Shown: in pieces, positions 39,252-49,266 of the stretch
Layout of the letters: each line of letters starts with the position of its first letter
Numbering within the stretch: position 1 is the first letter of the stretch
Assembly (NCBI GenBank): GCA_002408205.1
Contig: DHQY01000011.1
Coordinates: 124,001 to 188,000 of the forward strand
DNA from: Bacteroidales bacterium UBA5326
GTDB taxonomy: Bacteria; Bacteroidota; Bacteroidia; Bacteroidales; UBA932
Direction: 5' to 3'
DNA length: 64,000 nt
Notes under the pieces: generated by a model
What the model was told of the DNA's origin: nothing
What the model saw: only the letters and a program-made list of their open reading frames with translations
Database searches by the model: none
Made by a program: the position numbers and the translations under genes

Positions 39252-41284
39252 AAACATATTATACAGCCGCCGATCTGTCAAATATGGAGCACCTGGAATA
39301 TGCGGCGGGTATTCCTCCTTTCCTCAGGGGCCCTTACAGCACAATGTACGTACAGAAACCCTGGACCATCCGTCAATATGCCGGATTCTCCACCGCGGAA
39401 GAATCGAATGCGTTTTACCGCAGGAACCTGGCGGCCGGACAGAAAGGCCTGTCTGTTGCCTTTGATCTGGCGACCCATCGCGGATACGACGCAGACCATC
39501 CCCGTGTTGTGGGCGATGTGGGAAAAGCCGGCGTAAGTATTTGTTCGGTGGAAGACATGAAAGTATTGTTCAACCAGATTCCCCTGAACAAAATGTCCGT
39601 TTCCATGACAATGAACGGAGCCGTATTGCCCGTCCTGGCCTTTTATATTGTTGCCGGGCTGGAACAGGGTGCCACGCTGGAAGAGCTGACGGGAACCATT
39701 CAGAATGATATTCTTAAAGAATTTATGGTGCGAAACACCTATATCTATCCGCCGGAATTTTCCATGCGTATCATAGGCGATATCTTCTCCTATACCGCCA
39801 GGAACATGCCAAAATTCAACTCCATATCCATATCGGGCTATCATATGCAGGAAGCCGGTGCAACGAGTGAAATTGAAATGGCTTATACTTTGGCAGACGG
39901 CCTGGAATACCTCCGGACCGGAGTAAATGCCGGAATGAGCGTAGATGATTTTGCCCCCAGATTGTCTTTCTTTTGGGCAATAGGCATGAACCACTTTACG
40001 GAAATTGCCAAAATGCGCGCAGCCCGTATGATATGGGCCAAACTGGTCAACGGATTCAACCCCAGAAACCCAAAATCGCTTTCTCTGCGGACGCATTGCC
40101 AGACATCGGGCTGGTCGCTTACCGAGCAGGATCCTTTTAACAACATATCCCGGACCTGTATTGAGGCCATGGCGGCTGCGTTGGGACACACCCAAAGCCT
40201 GCACACCAATGCATTGGACGAAGCTATTGCGCTGCCCACCGATTTCTCGGCACGTATTGCCCGTAACACTCAGATCTATATCCAGGAAGAGACACAGGTC
40301 TGCCGGGGTATTGACCCGTGGGCCGGTTCCTATTACGTAGAAAGCCTTACCCACGAAATGGCTCACAAAGCCTGGGAGCTTATTCGGGAAGTGGAAGGTC
40401 TGGGCGGTATGGCAAAGGCTATTGAAACAGGTATTCCAAAGCTGAGGATAGAAGAAGCGGCTGCCCGTACTCAGGCACGTATAGATTCGGGGGCCGAAAC
40501 CGTGGTGGGAGTAAACAAATACCGTTTGGAAAAAGAAGATCCCATTGAAATATTAGACGTCGACAACACTAAGGTACGTCTGTCACAGGTGGCACGCCTG
40601 CAGGAACTCAGGGCAAACCGCGATTCACAAAAAGTGGGAGAGTGCCTTACTGCCATTACCCATGCGGTACAGACCGGGACGGGAAACCTGCTGGCTCTTG
40701 CCGTTGAAGCGGCTAAAAACCGGGCCACGCTGGGCGAGATATCGGATGCCTGCGAAAAGGTTGTAGGACGTTATAAAGCAGTAATACGTATGAACACAGG
40801 AGTTTATTCATCTGAGGTGAAGGACGATTCCGATTTTAACAAAGCCAAAGCATTGGCCTCCGGATTTGCCGCAAGAGAAGGCCGCCAGCCACGTATAATG
40901 ATCGCAAAACTAGGGCAGGACGGGCATGACCGCGGAGCCAAAGTTGTGGCGACCGGATATGCAGATATAGGTTTTGACGTTGATATGGGACCCTTGTTCC
41001 AGACACCTGAAGAAGCCGCTAAGCAGGCGGTAGAGAACGACGTGCATATTATAGGTGTGTCCTCTCTTGCTGCGGGCCACAAAACCCTTGTGCCGCAAGT
41101 GGTGGACGCGCTTAAAAAGCTGGGAAGAGAAGATATTCTGGTTATTGTGGGAGGCGTTATCCCTGCCCAGGATTATCAGGCACTTTACGATGCCGGGGCT
41201 GTGGCGGTTTTCGGTCCGGGAACCCCTGTCGCGTTATGTGCCATTAAGATGCTGGAACTGCTCAATGCACAATCAGCCAAGTAA
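39248..41284 (+). CDS. mutB: Methylmalonyl-CoA mutase large (alpha) subunit
   Basis: Adenosylcobalamin-dependent catalytic subunit. 678 residues. The barrel has [17 protein letters not shown] [32 protein letters not shown], and [11 protein letters not shown]. The B12-binding domain has DGHDRG at 558-563 with H560 as the lower cobalt ligand, followed by [10 protein letters not shown] and [10 protein letters not shown]. Compared with Bacteroides homologues as I remember them, about 35 N-terminal residues are missing: the protein begins at KTYYTAADL, where others have an arm before this point. The ATGA overlap with mutA fixes the start. Confidence 0.96.
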   Translation: MKTYYTAADLSNMEHLEYAAGIPPFLRGPYSTMYVQKPWTIRQYAGFSTAEESNAFYRRNLAAGQKGLSVAFDLATHRGYDADHPRVVGDVGKAGVSICSVEDMKVLFNQIPLNKMSVSMTMNGAVLPVLAFYIVAGLEQGATLEELTGTIQNDILKEFMVRNTYIYPPEFSMRIIGDIFSYTARNMPKFNSISISGYHMQEAGATSEIEMAYTLADGLEYLRTGVNAGMSVDDFAPRLSFFWAIGMNHFTEIAKMRAARMIWAKLVNGFNPRNPKSLSLRTHCQTSGWSLTEQDPFNNISRTCIEAMAAALGHTQSLHTNALDEAIALPTDFSARIARNTQIYIQEETQVCRGIDPWAGSYYVESLTHEMAHKAWELIREVEGLGGMAKAIETGIPKLRIEEAAARTQARIDSGAETVVGVNKYRLEKEDPIEILDVDNTKVRLSQVARLQELRANRDSQKVGECLTAITHAVQTGTGNLLALAVEAAKNRATLGEISDACEKVVGRYKAVIRMNTGVYSSEVKDDSDFNKAKALASGFAAREGRQPRIMIAKLGQDGHDRGAKVVATGYADIGFDVDMGPLFQTPEEAAKQAVENDVHIIGVSSLAAGHKTLVPQVVDALKKLGREDILVIVGGVIPAQDYQALYDAGAVAVFGPGTPVALCAIKMLELLNAQSAK

Positions 41285-42289
41285 CAGTGACAGGAACGCA
41301 TCGGGAGCAATATTCCGGAAATAGGAATCAAGCCTGAATCCCGACAATTTACCGGAAATGGCTTCGGCAGAGTGGGGGCATCCCGTGAGGGCGGCCTCCA
41401 CTTCTTGTGTGGGAGCATTGGAAAAATAGTCTCCGTAAATGCGGATGGATTTGATGATCCCTTTATCGACATAAAGGTTTACTTCCATATTACCCCCGGG
41501 AAATCGGGCCTTCCGGACGTAATTATATGCCGGGGACATCCCGTAGTTCCATTCGTAGGTGCGGTATTTTTCCCGGCAAAGCGTTTCTATTGCCTCCAGT
41601 TCACGCATGGTATAGGGAACAGACTTGTATTCCTTTTGTTCCTGTCTGGTAATGAAAATTCTTAGTTGGTTCAGAAACATCTCAATGGGGAGTGGCTCGG
41701 ACAGGTATTCAGAAATATTGCAGACGGTTCTCGGCCGGCTGGCTACCGCTCTTCCTTCAATAACAGTATCTTCCGGGGGGATCTCTTCTCTTTCCTTAGC
41801 CCTGAGGGCTTGCCCGATATCCGATACCGAGGCGTTATACAATAACGTGCCGTGCATGAGGATACGATTTTTATGTATGGCAATGGCATTGCCTGAGAAC
41901 TTCCGTCCCTCTATCAAAAGATCGTTACGTCCTTCCAGGCATGCCTTGATTCCCAGGGTAGCCAGAAATTCCAGGACAGGCCGGGTAAAGAACCCGAAAA
42001 GAGCAGAAGTGTCGGAGCCTTGCGGACAATCGTCAACAAATGTGAAATTAATGTTTCCAAGGTCATGAAATACCGCACCGCCTCCGCTCAGCCTCCTGAC
42101 TACGGGCAAATGGTGTGCTGTTACGTACCCGGCGTTGATCTCGGCCAGTGTGTTTTGATTCCGGCCAACAATTATGGCAGAGGCATTTCTCCACAACCGG
42201 AATACGGGTTGAGTGGTCTGCGTAAGCAGGAATTCTTCCACGGCAAGGTTCCAGTAAGGATCAAGGGTAGAGTCTATGAGGCAGCGCAT
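41273..42289 (-). CDS. lplA: Lipoate-protein ligase A
   Basis: Activates lipoate with ATP and transfers it to E2/GcvH lysines. 338 residues. Family motifs are [16 protein letters not shown] [13 protein letters not shown], the [18 protein letters not shown] loop, and ISGNAI-like [22 protein letters not shown]. The C-terminal domain ([21 protein letters not shown] onward) is present. Last gene of the hpt-adk-obgE-PAP2-lplA run; its end overlaps that of mutB by 12 bp on the other strand, and its start overlaps the PAP2 gene by 16 bp. Confidence 0.95.
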   Translation of the reverse strand: MRCLIDSTLDPYWNLAVEEFLLTQTTQPVFRLWRNASAIIVGRNQNTLAEINAGYVTAHHLPVVRRLSGGGAVFHDLGNINFTFVDDCPQGSDTSALFGFFTRPVLEFLATLGIKACLEGRNDLLIEGRKFSGNAIAIHKNRILMHGTLLYNASVSDIGQALRAKEREEIPPEDTVIEGRAVASRPRTVCNISEYLSEPLPIEMFLNQLRIFITRQEQKEYKSVPYTMRELEAIETLCREKYRTYEWNYGMSPAYNYVRKARFPGGNMEVNLYVDKGIIKSIRIYGDYFSNAPTQEVEAALTGCPHSAEAISGKLSGFRLDSYFRNIAPDAFLSLLLG

Positions 42290-42867
42290 GGTCGCGAAAA
42301 AATATATCGTGTGATAATTTTTTTATATAACAGGTATACAAGCCAGCCGGTCACTGCGCCCAGCAGGATACCGCAAATGACATCGAGCGGGAAGTGTTTA
42401 CCAACGTAAATTCTGCTGTAAGAGACAAGAAAGGCCCAGCAGCATATAAGTACGGAATACCAACGCTTCCTGAAAACCAGACCTGAAAAGCAGGCCAGCC
42501 CGAATGCATTGGCTGCATGGGAAGAGACAAACGAATACAGTCCTCCTTTGCCTTCCAGTAAACGGATGGAGCCTTCCCATTCCGGAATATGAGAAGGACG
42601 CAGTCTCTGAACGGTATCTTTGATAATATTTGATGAAATCTGGTCGGTAAGGAGGAAGGTAAGCAGGAGCCCACCCAGGGCCACCAGTCCCGGTCTCCAG
42701 TCCTTTTTATAAAAAAAGCCGAGGGCAATCAGTACGTACATAGGAATCCAGACGGGTATATTGGAAAACAATTTCATCACAGGGTCCAATACGTTGCAAT
42801 GTGTCCCGTTGAGTATGAAAAACAATTTTTCGTCCAGACGGATTATTGAGTCAACAAAGCGTTCCAT
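42274..42867 (-). CDS. PAP2-family membrane phosphatase
   Basis: 197-residue inner-membrane protein with five or six helices. The three-part acid phosphatase signature is visible: [18 protein letters not shown] with the catalytic-region histidine, and [13 protein letters not shown] (S-R, H and D). Likely substrates are undecaprenyl pyrophosphate or phosphatidylglycerol phosphate; sequence alone does not decide. Overlaps obgE by 25 bp and lplA by 16 bp. Confidence 0.88.
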   Translation of the reverse strand: MERFVDSIIRLDEKLFFILNGTHCNVLDPVMKLFSNIPVWIPMYVLIALGFFYKKDWRPGLVALGGLLLTFLLTDQISSNIIKDTVQRLRPSHIPEWEGSIRLLEGKGGLYSFVSSHAANAFGLACFSGLVFRKRWYSVLICCWAFLVSYSRIYVGKHFPLDVICGILLGAVTGWLVYLLYKKIITRYIFSRPCAAS

Positions 42868-43838
42868 AGCAGGTCTTTGAGTTCAGGGATACCTCTTCCG
42901 GTTACCGATGAGATAAGTATAACAGGAAGTGTACGGGGAAAATGGCGCCTGAGTGACTTTTCGCTCTGACCGTCCAACAGGTCGGCTTTGCTTACGGCAA
43001 GGATACGTTGCTTATCCAGCAATTCGGGTTTATATAGTTTAAGTTCTTTGAGCAGCACCTTGTATTCGGCTCCAATATCGGGACTGTCTGCGGGGATCAT
43101 GAACAAGAGAACCGAATTCCGTTCTATGTGTCTCAGAAACCTCAGACCCAGCCCTTTTCCCTCGTGTGCTCCTTCAATAATGCCGGGGATGTCCGCCATT
43201 ACGAACGATTTATCGTCGTGGCAGGCCACAATGCCCAGTTGGGGTTCCAGTGTGGTGAAAGGATAATCGGCAATTCGGGGTCTTGCAGCTGACACGCTGG
43301 AAAGTAATGTAGACTTGCCTGCATTGGGAAAACCTACCAGCCCCACATCGGCAAGAAGTTTCAACTCAAGGACAAACCAGCCTTCCGTCCCCGGTTCGCC
43401 CGGCTGGGCGTAACGCGGTGTCTGGTGTGTAGCCGATTTGAAATGATTATTCCCGAGGCCTCCCTTTCCGCCGCGGCACAGAACGAATTCCTGTCCGGGC
43501 TGGGTCAGTTCCATTAGTATGGATTCGTCTTCTGTATTTCTTACAATAGTTCCCAGGGGAACATTCAGATACACGTCTTTTCCGTTGGCGCCGTGTGTGA
43601 GATTGCCGCCGCCCCCTTCGCCGTGTCCCGCACGGACATGTTTTTGGTATTTCAGATGAATAAGCGTCCAGTACTGTGGGTTCGTTCGCAGGATCACATG
43701 ACCGCCCCGTCCGCCATCGCCTCCGTCCGGACCGCCTTTGGGAACGTACTTGGCCCTCATCAGATGCATGGCTCCGGCGCCGCCGTTCCCGGAAGCGCAG
43801 AAAATTTTCACATAATCTACAAAATTGGATTCAGACAT
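42843..43838 (-). CDS. obgE: GTPase Obg/CgtA
   Basis: Ribosome-assembly and stress GTPase. 331 residues. N-terminal glycine-rich Obg fold ([43 protein letters not shown]). G1 is GFPNAGKST at 169-177, G3 [18 protein letters not shown]4 SKADL. It ends after the G domain, so the optional OCT domain of firmicutes is absent, as usual for this phylum. Overlaps adk by 22 bp. Confidence 0.97.
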   Translation of the reverse strand: MSESNFVDYVKIFCASGNGGAGAMHLMRAKYVPKGGPDGGDGGRGGHVILRTNPQYWTLIHLKYQKHVRAGHGEGGGGNLTHGANGKDVYLNVPLGTIVRNTEDESILMELTQPGQEFVLCRGGKGGLGNNHFKSATHQTPRYAQPGEPGTEGWFVLELKLLADVGLVGFPNAGKSTLLSSVSAARPRIADYPFTTLEPQLGIVACHDDKSFVMADIPGIIEGAHEGKGLGLRFLRHIERNSVLLFMIPADSPDIGAEYKVLLKELKLYKPELLDKQRILAVSKADLLDGQSEKSLRRHFPRTLPVILISSVTGRGIPELKDLLWNALLTQ

Positions 43839-44395
43839 TCCTTAATTTGCTTGAATGTGGTTTCAACGCCGGTGGCTCCTTCCACATGACAGCATTTCCC
43901 CAGCCGTTGATAATGCTCAATGAGGGGCTCAGTCTGTGTGTGATAGGTGGCCAGCCGGTGACGGACACGTCCGGCATCCATGTCATCGGCCCTGTTTTCT
44001 ATGGCAGCCCTTCTTAAAAGACGCTCTTCGCATAACTTGTCGTCAACATCCAGTACCAGCATAAGATCAAGAGGATGTCCCAGTTTATTCAGGAAGGCAT
44101 CCAGAGCCTCTGCCTGCGCAATGGTACGGGGGAACCCGTCATACAGAAACCCTTTTACACCGGGGTTGTTTTTTACATTTTCTGAAATAAGTCTGATCAC
44201 AATGTCATCGGAAACCAGGTCTCCTCTTGCCATTATGGATTCAACTTCTTTTCCCAGTTCCGATTGGGCCTGGATCTCGCGGCGAAGCATATCTCCTGTC
44301 GAGAGGTGCACAAAACCGAACGCTTCTACCATTTCTTTAGCCTGTGTGCCTTTGCCCGATCCCGGAGGTCCGGCAATAATTATATTGATCATCAT
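43817..44395 (-). CDS. adk: Adenylate kinase
   Basis: Interconverts AMP, ATP and ADP. 192 residues, the short-lid form. P-loop GPPGSGKGT at 9-17, [26 protein letters not shown], and [18 protein letters not shown] in the short lid/C-terminal region. It starts with a double ATG; the first overlaps the hpt stop (TGATG), favouring translational coupling. Confidence 0.97.
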   Translation of the reverse strand: MMINIIIAGPPGSGKGTQAKEMVEAFGFVHLSTGDMLRREIQAQSELGKEVESIMARGDLVSDDIVIRLISENVKNNPGVKGFLYDGFPRTIAQAEALDAFLNKLGHPLDLMLVLDVDDKLCEERLLRRAAIENRADDMDAGRVRHRLATYHTQTEPLIEHYQRLGKCCHVEGATGVETTFKQIKECLNPIL

Positions 44396-44931
44396 CAGTC
44401 TATTACGTAAATATCTTTATATTGTCTTCCCAAATTATCATAATCCAGCCCGTAGCCCACAACAAAGTCATTCGGAATCTCCAGGCAGGCATAATCAATG
44501 GGGATTGATTCCTTGTAAGCCCCCGGCTTGTATAAAAGGGTGCAGATCTTTATCTGCTTTGGATTACGGGCTTGTAAGTCTTTATATAATTGTACAATAG
44601 TGTTTCCACTGTCCACAACGTCCTCTACAATGATTACCGTACGTCCCGAGATATCCCTGTTGAGCCCAATGAGTTCTTTAACATGCCCGGTGCTCTGTGT
44701 CCCCGAATAGGAGGCCATTTTGACAAAAGAAATTTCACAGTTGAGGGAGACCTTCTTCAGAAGGTCTGCAGCAAACATGAAAGAGCCGTTCAGGATCCCG
44801 AGAAAAATGGGTCTGTCTTCTTCCTTTAGGTCAACATTCAGTTTATCAGCTACTTTCGCAATGGCCGAGTCTATTGTTTCAAACGGGATATACGTTTTGA
44901 AGGTTTTATCGTGAAGGGTAATACGTTCCAT
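44395..44931 (-). CDS. hpt: Hypoxanthine phosphoribosyltransferase
   Basis: Salvages hypoxanthine (and guanine) with PRPP. 178 residues. The PRPP loop is VIIVEDVVDSGNT, the base-binding region is DFVVGYGLDYDNLGR, and the N-terminal lid segment FLGILNGSFMFAADL is present. First gene of the hpt-adk-obgE-PAP2-lplA operon. The promoter box ends four bases before its ATG, so the transcript may be leaderless. purE is divergent, 46 bp away. Confidence 0.96.
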   Translation of the reverse strand: MERITLHDKTFKTYIPFETIDSAIAKVADKLNVDLKEEDRPIFLGILNGSFMFAADLLKKVSLNCEISFVKMASYSGTQSTGHVKELIGLNRDISGRTVIIVEDVVDSGNTIVQLYKDLQARNPKQIKICTLLYKPGAYKESIPIDYACLEIPNDFVVGYGLDYDNLGRQYKDIYVID

Positions 44932-44935
44932 GGAA

Positions 44936-44943
44936 CAAAAATA
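44936..44943 (-). promoter_or_regulatory. Promoter -7 box of hpt
   Basis: Minus-strand TATTTTTG ending four bases before the hpt ATG. It lies 5 bp from the divergent purE box, so the two polymerase footprints must overlap. Confidence 0.55.
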
Positions 44944-44948
44944 ATGAT

Positions 44949-44956
44949 TAAATTTG
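44949..44956 (+). promoter_or_regulatory. Promoter -7 box of purE
   Basis: Plus-strand TAAATTTG, 21 bp before the purE ATG. No clear upstream TTTG at 19-20 bp. Confidence 0.6.
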
Positions 44957-44977
44957 AACTTTTAAAAACTCATTGAA

Positions 44978-45490
44978 ATGAATCCGAAAGTCAGTATCAT
45001 AATGGGTAGTCTTTCCGATATGCCCGTGATGGAAGAGGCCGCTAAATTTTTGGACCAGATGGAAATCCCGTTCGAGATGAATGCTCTTTCTGCACACCGC
45101 ACGCCCGGGAGGGTGGCTGAGTTTGCAGAAAAAGCAGCGGGCAGGGGCGTGAAGGTAATTATTGCCGCGGCAGGCGGAGCGGCTCATTTACCCGGTGTGA
45201 TTGCCGCATCCACAACCCTCCCGGTTATTGGAGTTCCGGTAAAATCTGCCCAATCGGTTGCCGGACTTGATTCCATTTTATCTATACTACAGATGCCTTC
45301 GGGCATTCCTGTTGCTACCATGGCACTCAACGGGGCAAAAAATGCGGCCATTTTTGCTTTGCAGATCCTTGCCCTTTCAGATCCGCAGGTTGCCAGAAAG
45401 ATGGCTGAATTCAAGCTTTCTCTGGCCGGGAAAATCATTGAGGCAAACGATTCATTAAAAAATATATCATACAAATTTAAAGTTCAATAA
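44978..45490 (+). CDS. purE: N5-carboxyaminoimidazole ribonucleotide mutase
   Basis: Class I PurE, moves the carboxyl group from N5-CAIR to form CAIR in purine synthesis. 170 residues. Motifs are IIMGSLSDMPVMEEAA, LSAHRTPGRV with the catalytic histidine, AAGGAAHLPGVIAASTTLPVIGVPV, and LQMPSGIPVATMAL. Divergent from hpt, so synthesis and salvage of purines flank a shared control region. In other Bacteroidales ispG often follows; here an HhH-barrel gene follows instead. Confidence 0.97.
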   Translation: MNPKVSIIMGSLSDMPVMEEAAKFLDQMEIPFEMNALSAHRTPGRVAEFAEKAAGRGVKVIIAAAGGAAHLPGVIAASTTLPVIGVPVKSAQSVAGLDSILSILQMPSGIPVATMALNGAKNAAIFALQILALSDPQVARKMAEFKLSLAGKIIEANDSLKNISYKFKVQ

Positions 45491-45536
45491 TCAGATATGA
45501 CAGCTCATCAGAGGCGGGCGAAAGTAGGGGAGAAAA

Positions 45537-47501
45537 ATGAGAAAAGGATTGTTGTGGCTGTTACTCGGCATGGGTGTGCTGTGTGCAGAGGCTCAGGATG
45601 TTTCCGGTTTGCTGGAGATGCTTGCCGAAAGCAGGGGTATGGAAGGAATTAATCCCGATGATCTGCACGGACAGCAGACAGATCTGAACCTTGCCGGGGA
45701 AGAGGATCTTTTAGGGACCGCTTGTTTAACGCATTTCCAGGTACGTTCACTGCTCGACTACCGGGAAAGGTACGGTATGTTCTTTTCCTGGCAGGAAATC
45801 CCGCTTATCCCGGGGTTTGGTTCGCAAGAGATTGAATTACTATCACTGTTCTTTTATATCGGTACCGGCGAAGTTTTTACAAAACACACATTCGACGATT
45901 GTTTAAGGGATTCCCGGCGTACGCTCTGGCTTCAGACGCGTACCGTATTTCCCCGTTCCATTGAGTATAGCCCGATTACTGCACAGGAATATGCTTTGCG
46001 TCCCAATTCCCGTTACCTGGGTATTCCCTGGTACCGTTATTACAAATTTTCCTCGGAACTGCCGGGTCGGTTTCTCTGGGGATTAACGGCCGAAAGTGAT
46101 CCGGGGGAAAGGTCTCCTGCGGATTTTTTCTCATTTCATGTACAATGGAAAGGAGATGGGTGGCTAAAAAATGTTACGGCCGGAGATTTCAGGGCACGCT
46201 TCGGTCAGGGGTTATTGCTTTGGAACGGACTTTCGTTCGGGCAAACGCTTTCCGCCTCGGGGCTCAGCCAGAGAGAAATGTTTTTCACCCCTTATACGTC
46301 GCGTGATGAAAACAGTTTTTTCAGGGGGGCAGGCCTTACGGCTGAATGGGGCTCATGGAGCGTTTCTCTGTTGGGCTCTCTCAGGAGGCTTGATGCACGG
46401 GTTATACCAGAGGGATTCACCTCGCTCGTTACAACAGGATATCACCGTACTCCGCTGGAACTGGAAAAGAAAAACTCTCTGCTTTCCTATGCAGCCGGAC
46501 TAAACATTTCCCGGCGCGGAAAGCAATGGAAAGCCGGTATTACGTTCCTTGGATACGGATATGACCGCCCGAATACAAGGGATACACTCTATTACAATAG
46601 GGCCCAAAGTCGTGATGTTCCTTTTGGCGGTTTAAGTATAGATTTTTCTGCCAGATGGCCCGACTGGCGTTTCTTTTCCGAGATAGCCGCAGATTTTGCT
46701 GCGGCAACGGCAATGCTTACGGGTGTAATAAAGTATTGGGATAACGGATTGGAGGCGGGTCTGTTATTCAGAAACTTTGCTGCAGGATATACGGCCGCTT
46801 ATGGGATGGCATGCGGTCGCAATTCAACATCTTCCAATGAGCTGAGTATTCAGTTTGTAATGAATGCACCTGTGAAAAAAGCTCTTGAACTGACCGTCTC
46901 GGCGTATGTCTTCAAATTTCCTGCTCCCCGCTATCTGTGTCATGCTCCGTCCTATGGATGGGACGGTCGTATGCAGTTGAAAAGAAAAAACAATCTAATA
47001 TTGTTGCGTCAGCAGCGTTCTTTTTCAGATGAGGGCAGACAGGATAAATTCAGTTTGAGGATTCAGTCGACCGCAGCAATAAATGACAGATTTCAGTTGT
47101 CGGGAAGAGTAGATGGTCTTTACCTGATGAAAACAGGTGAAAAGAACGAATTCGCATGGGCTGTCTGTACAGATCTGAAATATTCGGGTGCGGACAACAT
47201 CTGGTATACGACATTCAGAGTAGGCTATTTTGCTTCCCCGTCCTGGGACTCCAGAATATATATATATGAAACTGATGTTCAGAACGGATTTTCCGTTCCC
47301 GCGTTGTATGGATACGGATGGCGCTCTTACCTGTTATTGCGCTACCGTCCGCTCCAAAATCTTGATCTGTGGATAAGGGCTGCCTGCACGCTATCCGGAG
47401 AATGCAAAACGGAACTTAAGATTCAGCTGAAGTGGCGGTTCCGGTTGAAGCGACAAAACTCTCCCCGACAATTAGATTTAGTGATCCCGGAAGAATTGTA
47501 A
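45537..47501 (+). CDS. Secreted helix-hairpin-helix protein with probable outer-membrane barrel
   Basis: 654 residues of uncertain function. A signal peptide (residues 1-20, cleavage near AEAQ) precedes a ComEA-like helix-hairpin-helix region at about residues 40-115 (DLNLAGEEDLLG, LLDYRERYGMFFSWQEIPLIPGFG). The remaining ~530 residues alternate short aromatic-rich strands and turns and look like a beta barrel (WLKNVTAGDFRARFGQGLLL, NISRRGKQWKAGITFLGYGY). Proteins of this plan occur widely in Bacteroidota without known function; DNA uptake or an envelope scaffold are guesses. A GGGGAG lies five bases before the ATG. Its last 86 bp overlap the convergent lipid-kinase gene. Confidence 0.8.
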   Translation: MRKGLLWLLLGMGVLCAEAQDVSGLLEMLAESRGMEGINPDDLHGQQTDLNLAGEEDLLGTACLTHFQVRSLLDYRERYGMFFSWQEIPLIPGFGSQEIELLSLFFYIGTGEVFTKHTFDDCLRDSRRTLWLQTRTVFPRSIEYSPITAQEYALRPNSRYLGIPWYRYYKFSSELPGRFLWGLTAESDPGERSPADFFSFHVQWKGDGWLKNVTAGDFRARFGQGLLLWNGLSFGQTLSASGLSQREMFFTPYTSRDENSFFRGAGLTAEWGSWSVSLLGSLRRLDARVIPEGFTSLVTTGYHRTPLELEKKNSLLSYAAGLNISRRGKQWKAGITFLGYGYDRPNTRDTLYYNRAQSRDVPFGGLSIDFSARWPDWRFFSEIAADFAAATAMLTGVIKYWDNGLEAGLLFRNFAAGYTAAYGMACGRNSTSSNELSIQFVMNAPVKKALELTVSAYVFKFPAPRYLCHAPSYGWDGRMQLKRKNNLILLRQQRSFSDEGRQDKFSLRIQSTAAINDRFQLSGRVDGLYLMKTGEKNEFAWAVCTDLKYSGADNIWYTTFRVGYFASPSWDSRIYIYETDVQNGFSVPALYGYGWRSYLLLRYRPLQNLDLWIRAACTLSGECKTELKIQLKWRFRLKRQNSPRQLDLVIPEEL

Positions 47502-48399
47502 ACACAAACGGGGGAGTTCCCATGGGTTCCCCGTCGGTTTCCAGATATCCCCCGTTGGTGCTGTTCGGGTACACTTCAACCTTTGAACCTCTTGCATGAA
47601 TGGATTCTTTAAATGCATACACATTGCCCTTAACGAAATCTTTTATCCGCAATCCAATGGCCAGTTTACTCATGTTGCCCACCAGCGTGACGTCAAAAAG
47701 TCCGTCGTCTGCGACAGCCAGCGGAAGTGCTATCATGCCGCTTCCAATGTATTTACCTATGCCGACATCTCCGGTAAGGACCGGTCCGTCGTATATTGGC
47801 TTATCGTCAACAAGGACTCTCAGGTTTTTGGCCCGATAGAGGAGAAATTGCCTCAAAAGGCTTCTGAGGTATCGGCCCTCGCCCCTTCTTCTGTTTTCTT
47901 CAATACTTCTCTCGTAGTGACGGATAACGGCGGCATCCAGTCCAAACCCGGCCACGTTGGCAAAAAAACGGGTGCGTTCCACTCCGTAATCCTGAAAGGT
48001 GACTTTTCCGACGTCGGTAATTACAGAGCGTCCTTTAAGGAGCGTTTTGGCCGCTTCCATATAATCTGCGGGAATATCGTAAGTGTGTATAAGATCGTTG
48101 CCGGTTCCAATGGGGATCAATCCCAGCGTGATCTCACGTGTGGGCACGTCTTTCTGGAAAAAAATGCCGTTCACCACTTCATGAATAGTTCCGTCACCGC
48201 CAATGACAATAATGTTCCGTGCTCCGTCGTGAATGGCTTCTACAGTCAGACTGACGGCATGAAACTTGTGTGTGGTAAAGACGCATTCAAACTGAAGTCC
48301 CGCTTTAATGAAAAAATTAGATATTCTTGGCCACAACAAGGCGGTACGTCCGCCGCCGGCCGAGGGATTTATTATGATCATCCACGTTTTGTGGTCCAT
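47416..48399 (-). CDS. Diacylglycerol kinase / YegS-family lipid kinase
   Basis: 327 residues. DAGK catalytic motifs: INPSAGGGRTALLWPRI near the N-terminus, GGDGTIHEVVNGI, and LIPIGTGNDLIHTYDIP. The C-terminal beta-sandwich ends near EPMGTPPFVFTILPGSLNLIV. Phosphorylates diacylglycerol or a related lipid (sphingoid bases are another option in Bacteroidales); the substrate is not resolved. The C-terminal ~28 codons overlap the end of the HhH gene on the other strand. Confidence 0.9.
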   Translation of the reverse strand: MDHKTWMIIINPSAGGGRTALLWPRISNFFIKAGLQFECVFTTHKFHAVSLTVEAIHDGARNIIVIGGDGTIHEVVNGIFFQKDVPTREITLGLIPIGTGNDLIHTYDIPADYMEAAKTLLKGRSVITDVGKVTFQDYGVERTRFFANVAGFGLDAAVIRHYERSIEENRRRGEGRYLRSLLRQFLLYRAKNLRVLVDDKPIYDGPVLTGDVGIGKYIGSGMIALPLAVADDGLFDVTLVGNMSKLAIGLRIKDFVKGNVYAFKESIHARGSKVEVYPNSTNGGYLETDGEPMGTPPFVFTILPGSLNLIVGESFVASTGTATSAES

Positions 48400-48423
48400 A
48401 GTCTACTGGTTAAAATGCAAAAT

Positions 48424-48431
48424 CAAAAATA
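48424..48431 (-). promoter_or_regulatory. Promoter -7 box of the lipid kinase gene
   Basis: Minus-strand TATTTTTG 25 bp before the ATG at 48399. Confidence 0.55.
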
Positions 48432-48453
48432 AGAATTATTGTGGAATTTCACG

Positions 48454-48461
48454 TATATTTG
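48454..48461 (+). promoter_or_regulatory. Promoter -7 box of parA
   Basis: Plus-strand TATATTTG 31 bp before the parA ATG at 48493; the proposed promoter drives parA-parB-DUF5683-mltD. Confidence 0.6.
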
Positions 48462-48492
48462 CCCAACTGATATCAAAACAGACTTTTCATTC

Positions 48493-49266
48493 ATGGGAAA
48501 AATTGTAGCCATTGCCAATCAAAAAGGGGGAGTAGGAAAAACGACGACCGCCATAAACCTGGCCGCTTCGCTGGCCGTTATGGAAAAAAATGTTCTGCTT
48601 GTAGATGCTGATCCCCAGGCAAACACCACTTCGGGTCTTTGCTTTGATCCAAACGCCAGTAGCGGTGATACCCTGTATGAATGTCTAATTGGTAAAATCC
48701 CGGTTGAAAACACTGTGCTGCAGACCGAGATCCAGGGTCTGAAACTGATTCCTTCACATATTGACCTTGTGGGTGCCGAGATTGAACTGCTCTCGGTGCA
48801 GGAACGGGAGCGTGTGTTGAAAAATAACCTCGATTCACTCAGGGCCCATTTCGATTATATTTTTATTGATTGCTCTCCTTCACTGGGGCTTATAACCGTT
48901 AATGCCTTAACGGCGGCCGATTCTGTGATCATTCCCGTTCAGTGCGAATTTTTCTCTCTGGAAGGATTGGGTAAGTTGCTAAATACCATTAAAATAGTAC
49001 AGAGCCGTTTGAACACTGCCCTGGCAATAGAAGGATTCCTTCTTACGATGTATGATCTGCGTCTTCGTTCGCACAATCAGATTGTTGAAGAAGTCCGCCA
49101 CCATTTTCAGGATATGGTTTTCCAGACCGTTATTCAGCGCAATGTCCGTCTGAGTGAATCGCCTTCCCATGGGAAGCCTGTGATCCTGTACGATGCGGCC
49201 TCCATTGGAAGTAACAACTATTTGAACCTCGCGAGAGAATTCTTAAAGAAAAACCAATATGACTAA
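48493..49266 (+). CDS. parA: Chromosome partitioning ATPase ParA (Soj)
   Basis: Walker-type ATPase that binds DNA non-specifically and moves ParB-parS complexes. 257 residues from the ATG at 48493 (MGKIVAIANQKGGVGKTTT); an 18-codon upstream extension has no homology and covers the promoter. Deviant Walker A KGGVGKTT at 11-18, VDADPQANTTSGL, DYIFIDCSPSLG. Overlaps parB by 8 bp. Short chromosomal type without an N-terminal HTH. Confidence 0.97.
   Translation: MGKIVAIANQKGGVGKTTTAINLAASLAVMEKNVLLVDADPQANTTSGLCFDPNASSGDTLYECLIGKIPVENTVLQTEIQGLKLIPSHIDLVGAEIELLSVQERERVLKNNLDSLRAHFDYIFIDCSPSLGLITVNALTAADSVIIPVQCEFFSLEGLGKLLNTIKIVQSRLNTALAIEGFLLTMYDLRLRSHNQIVEEVRHHFQDMVFQTVIQRNVRLSESPSHGKPVILYDAASIGSNNYLNLAREFLKKNQYD

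Noticed and set aside
39278..40366. 362-codon minus-strand open frame over mutB
   Set aside because: Antisense to a strongly conserved enzyme, low-complexity composition, no start signal; a shadow frame.
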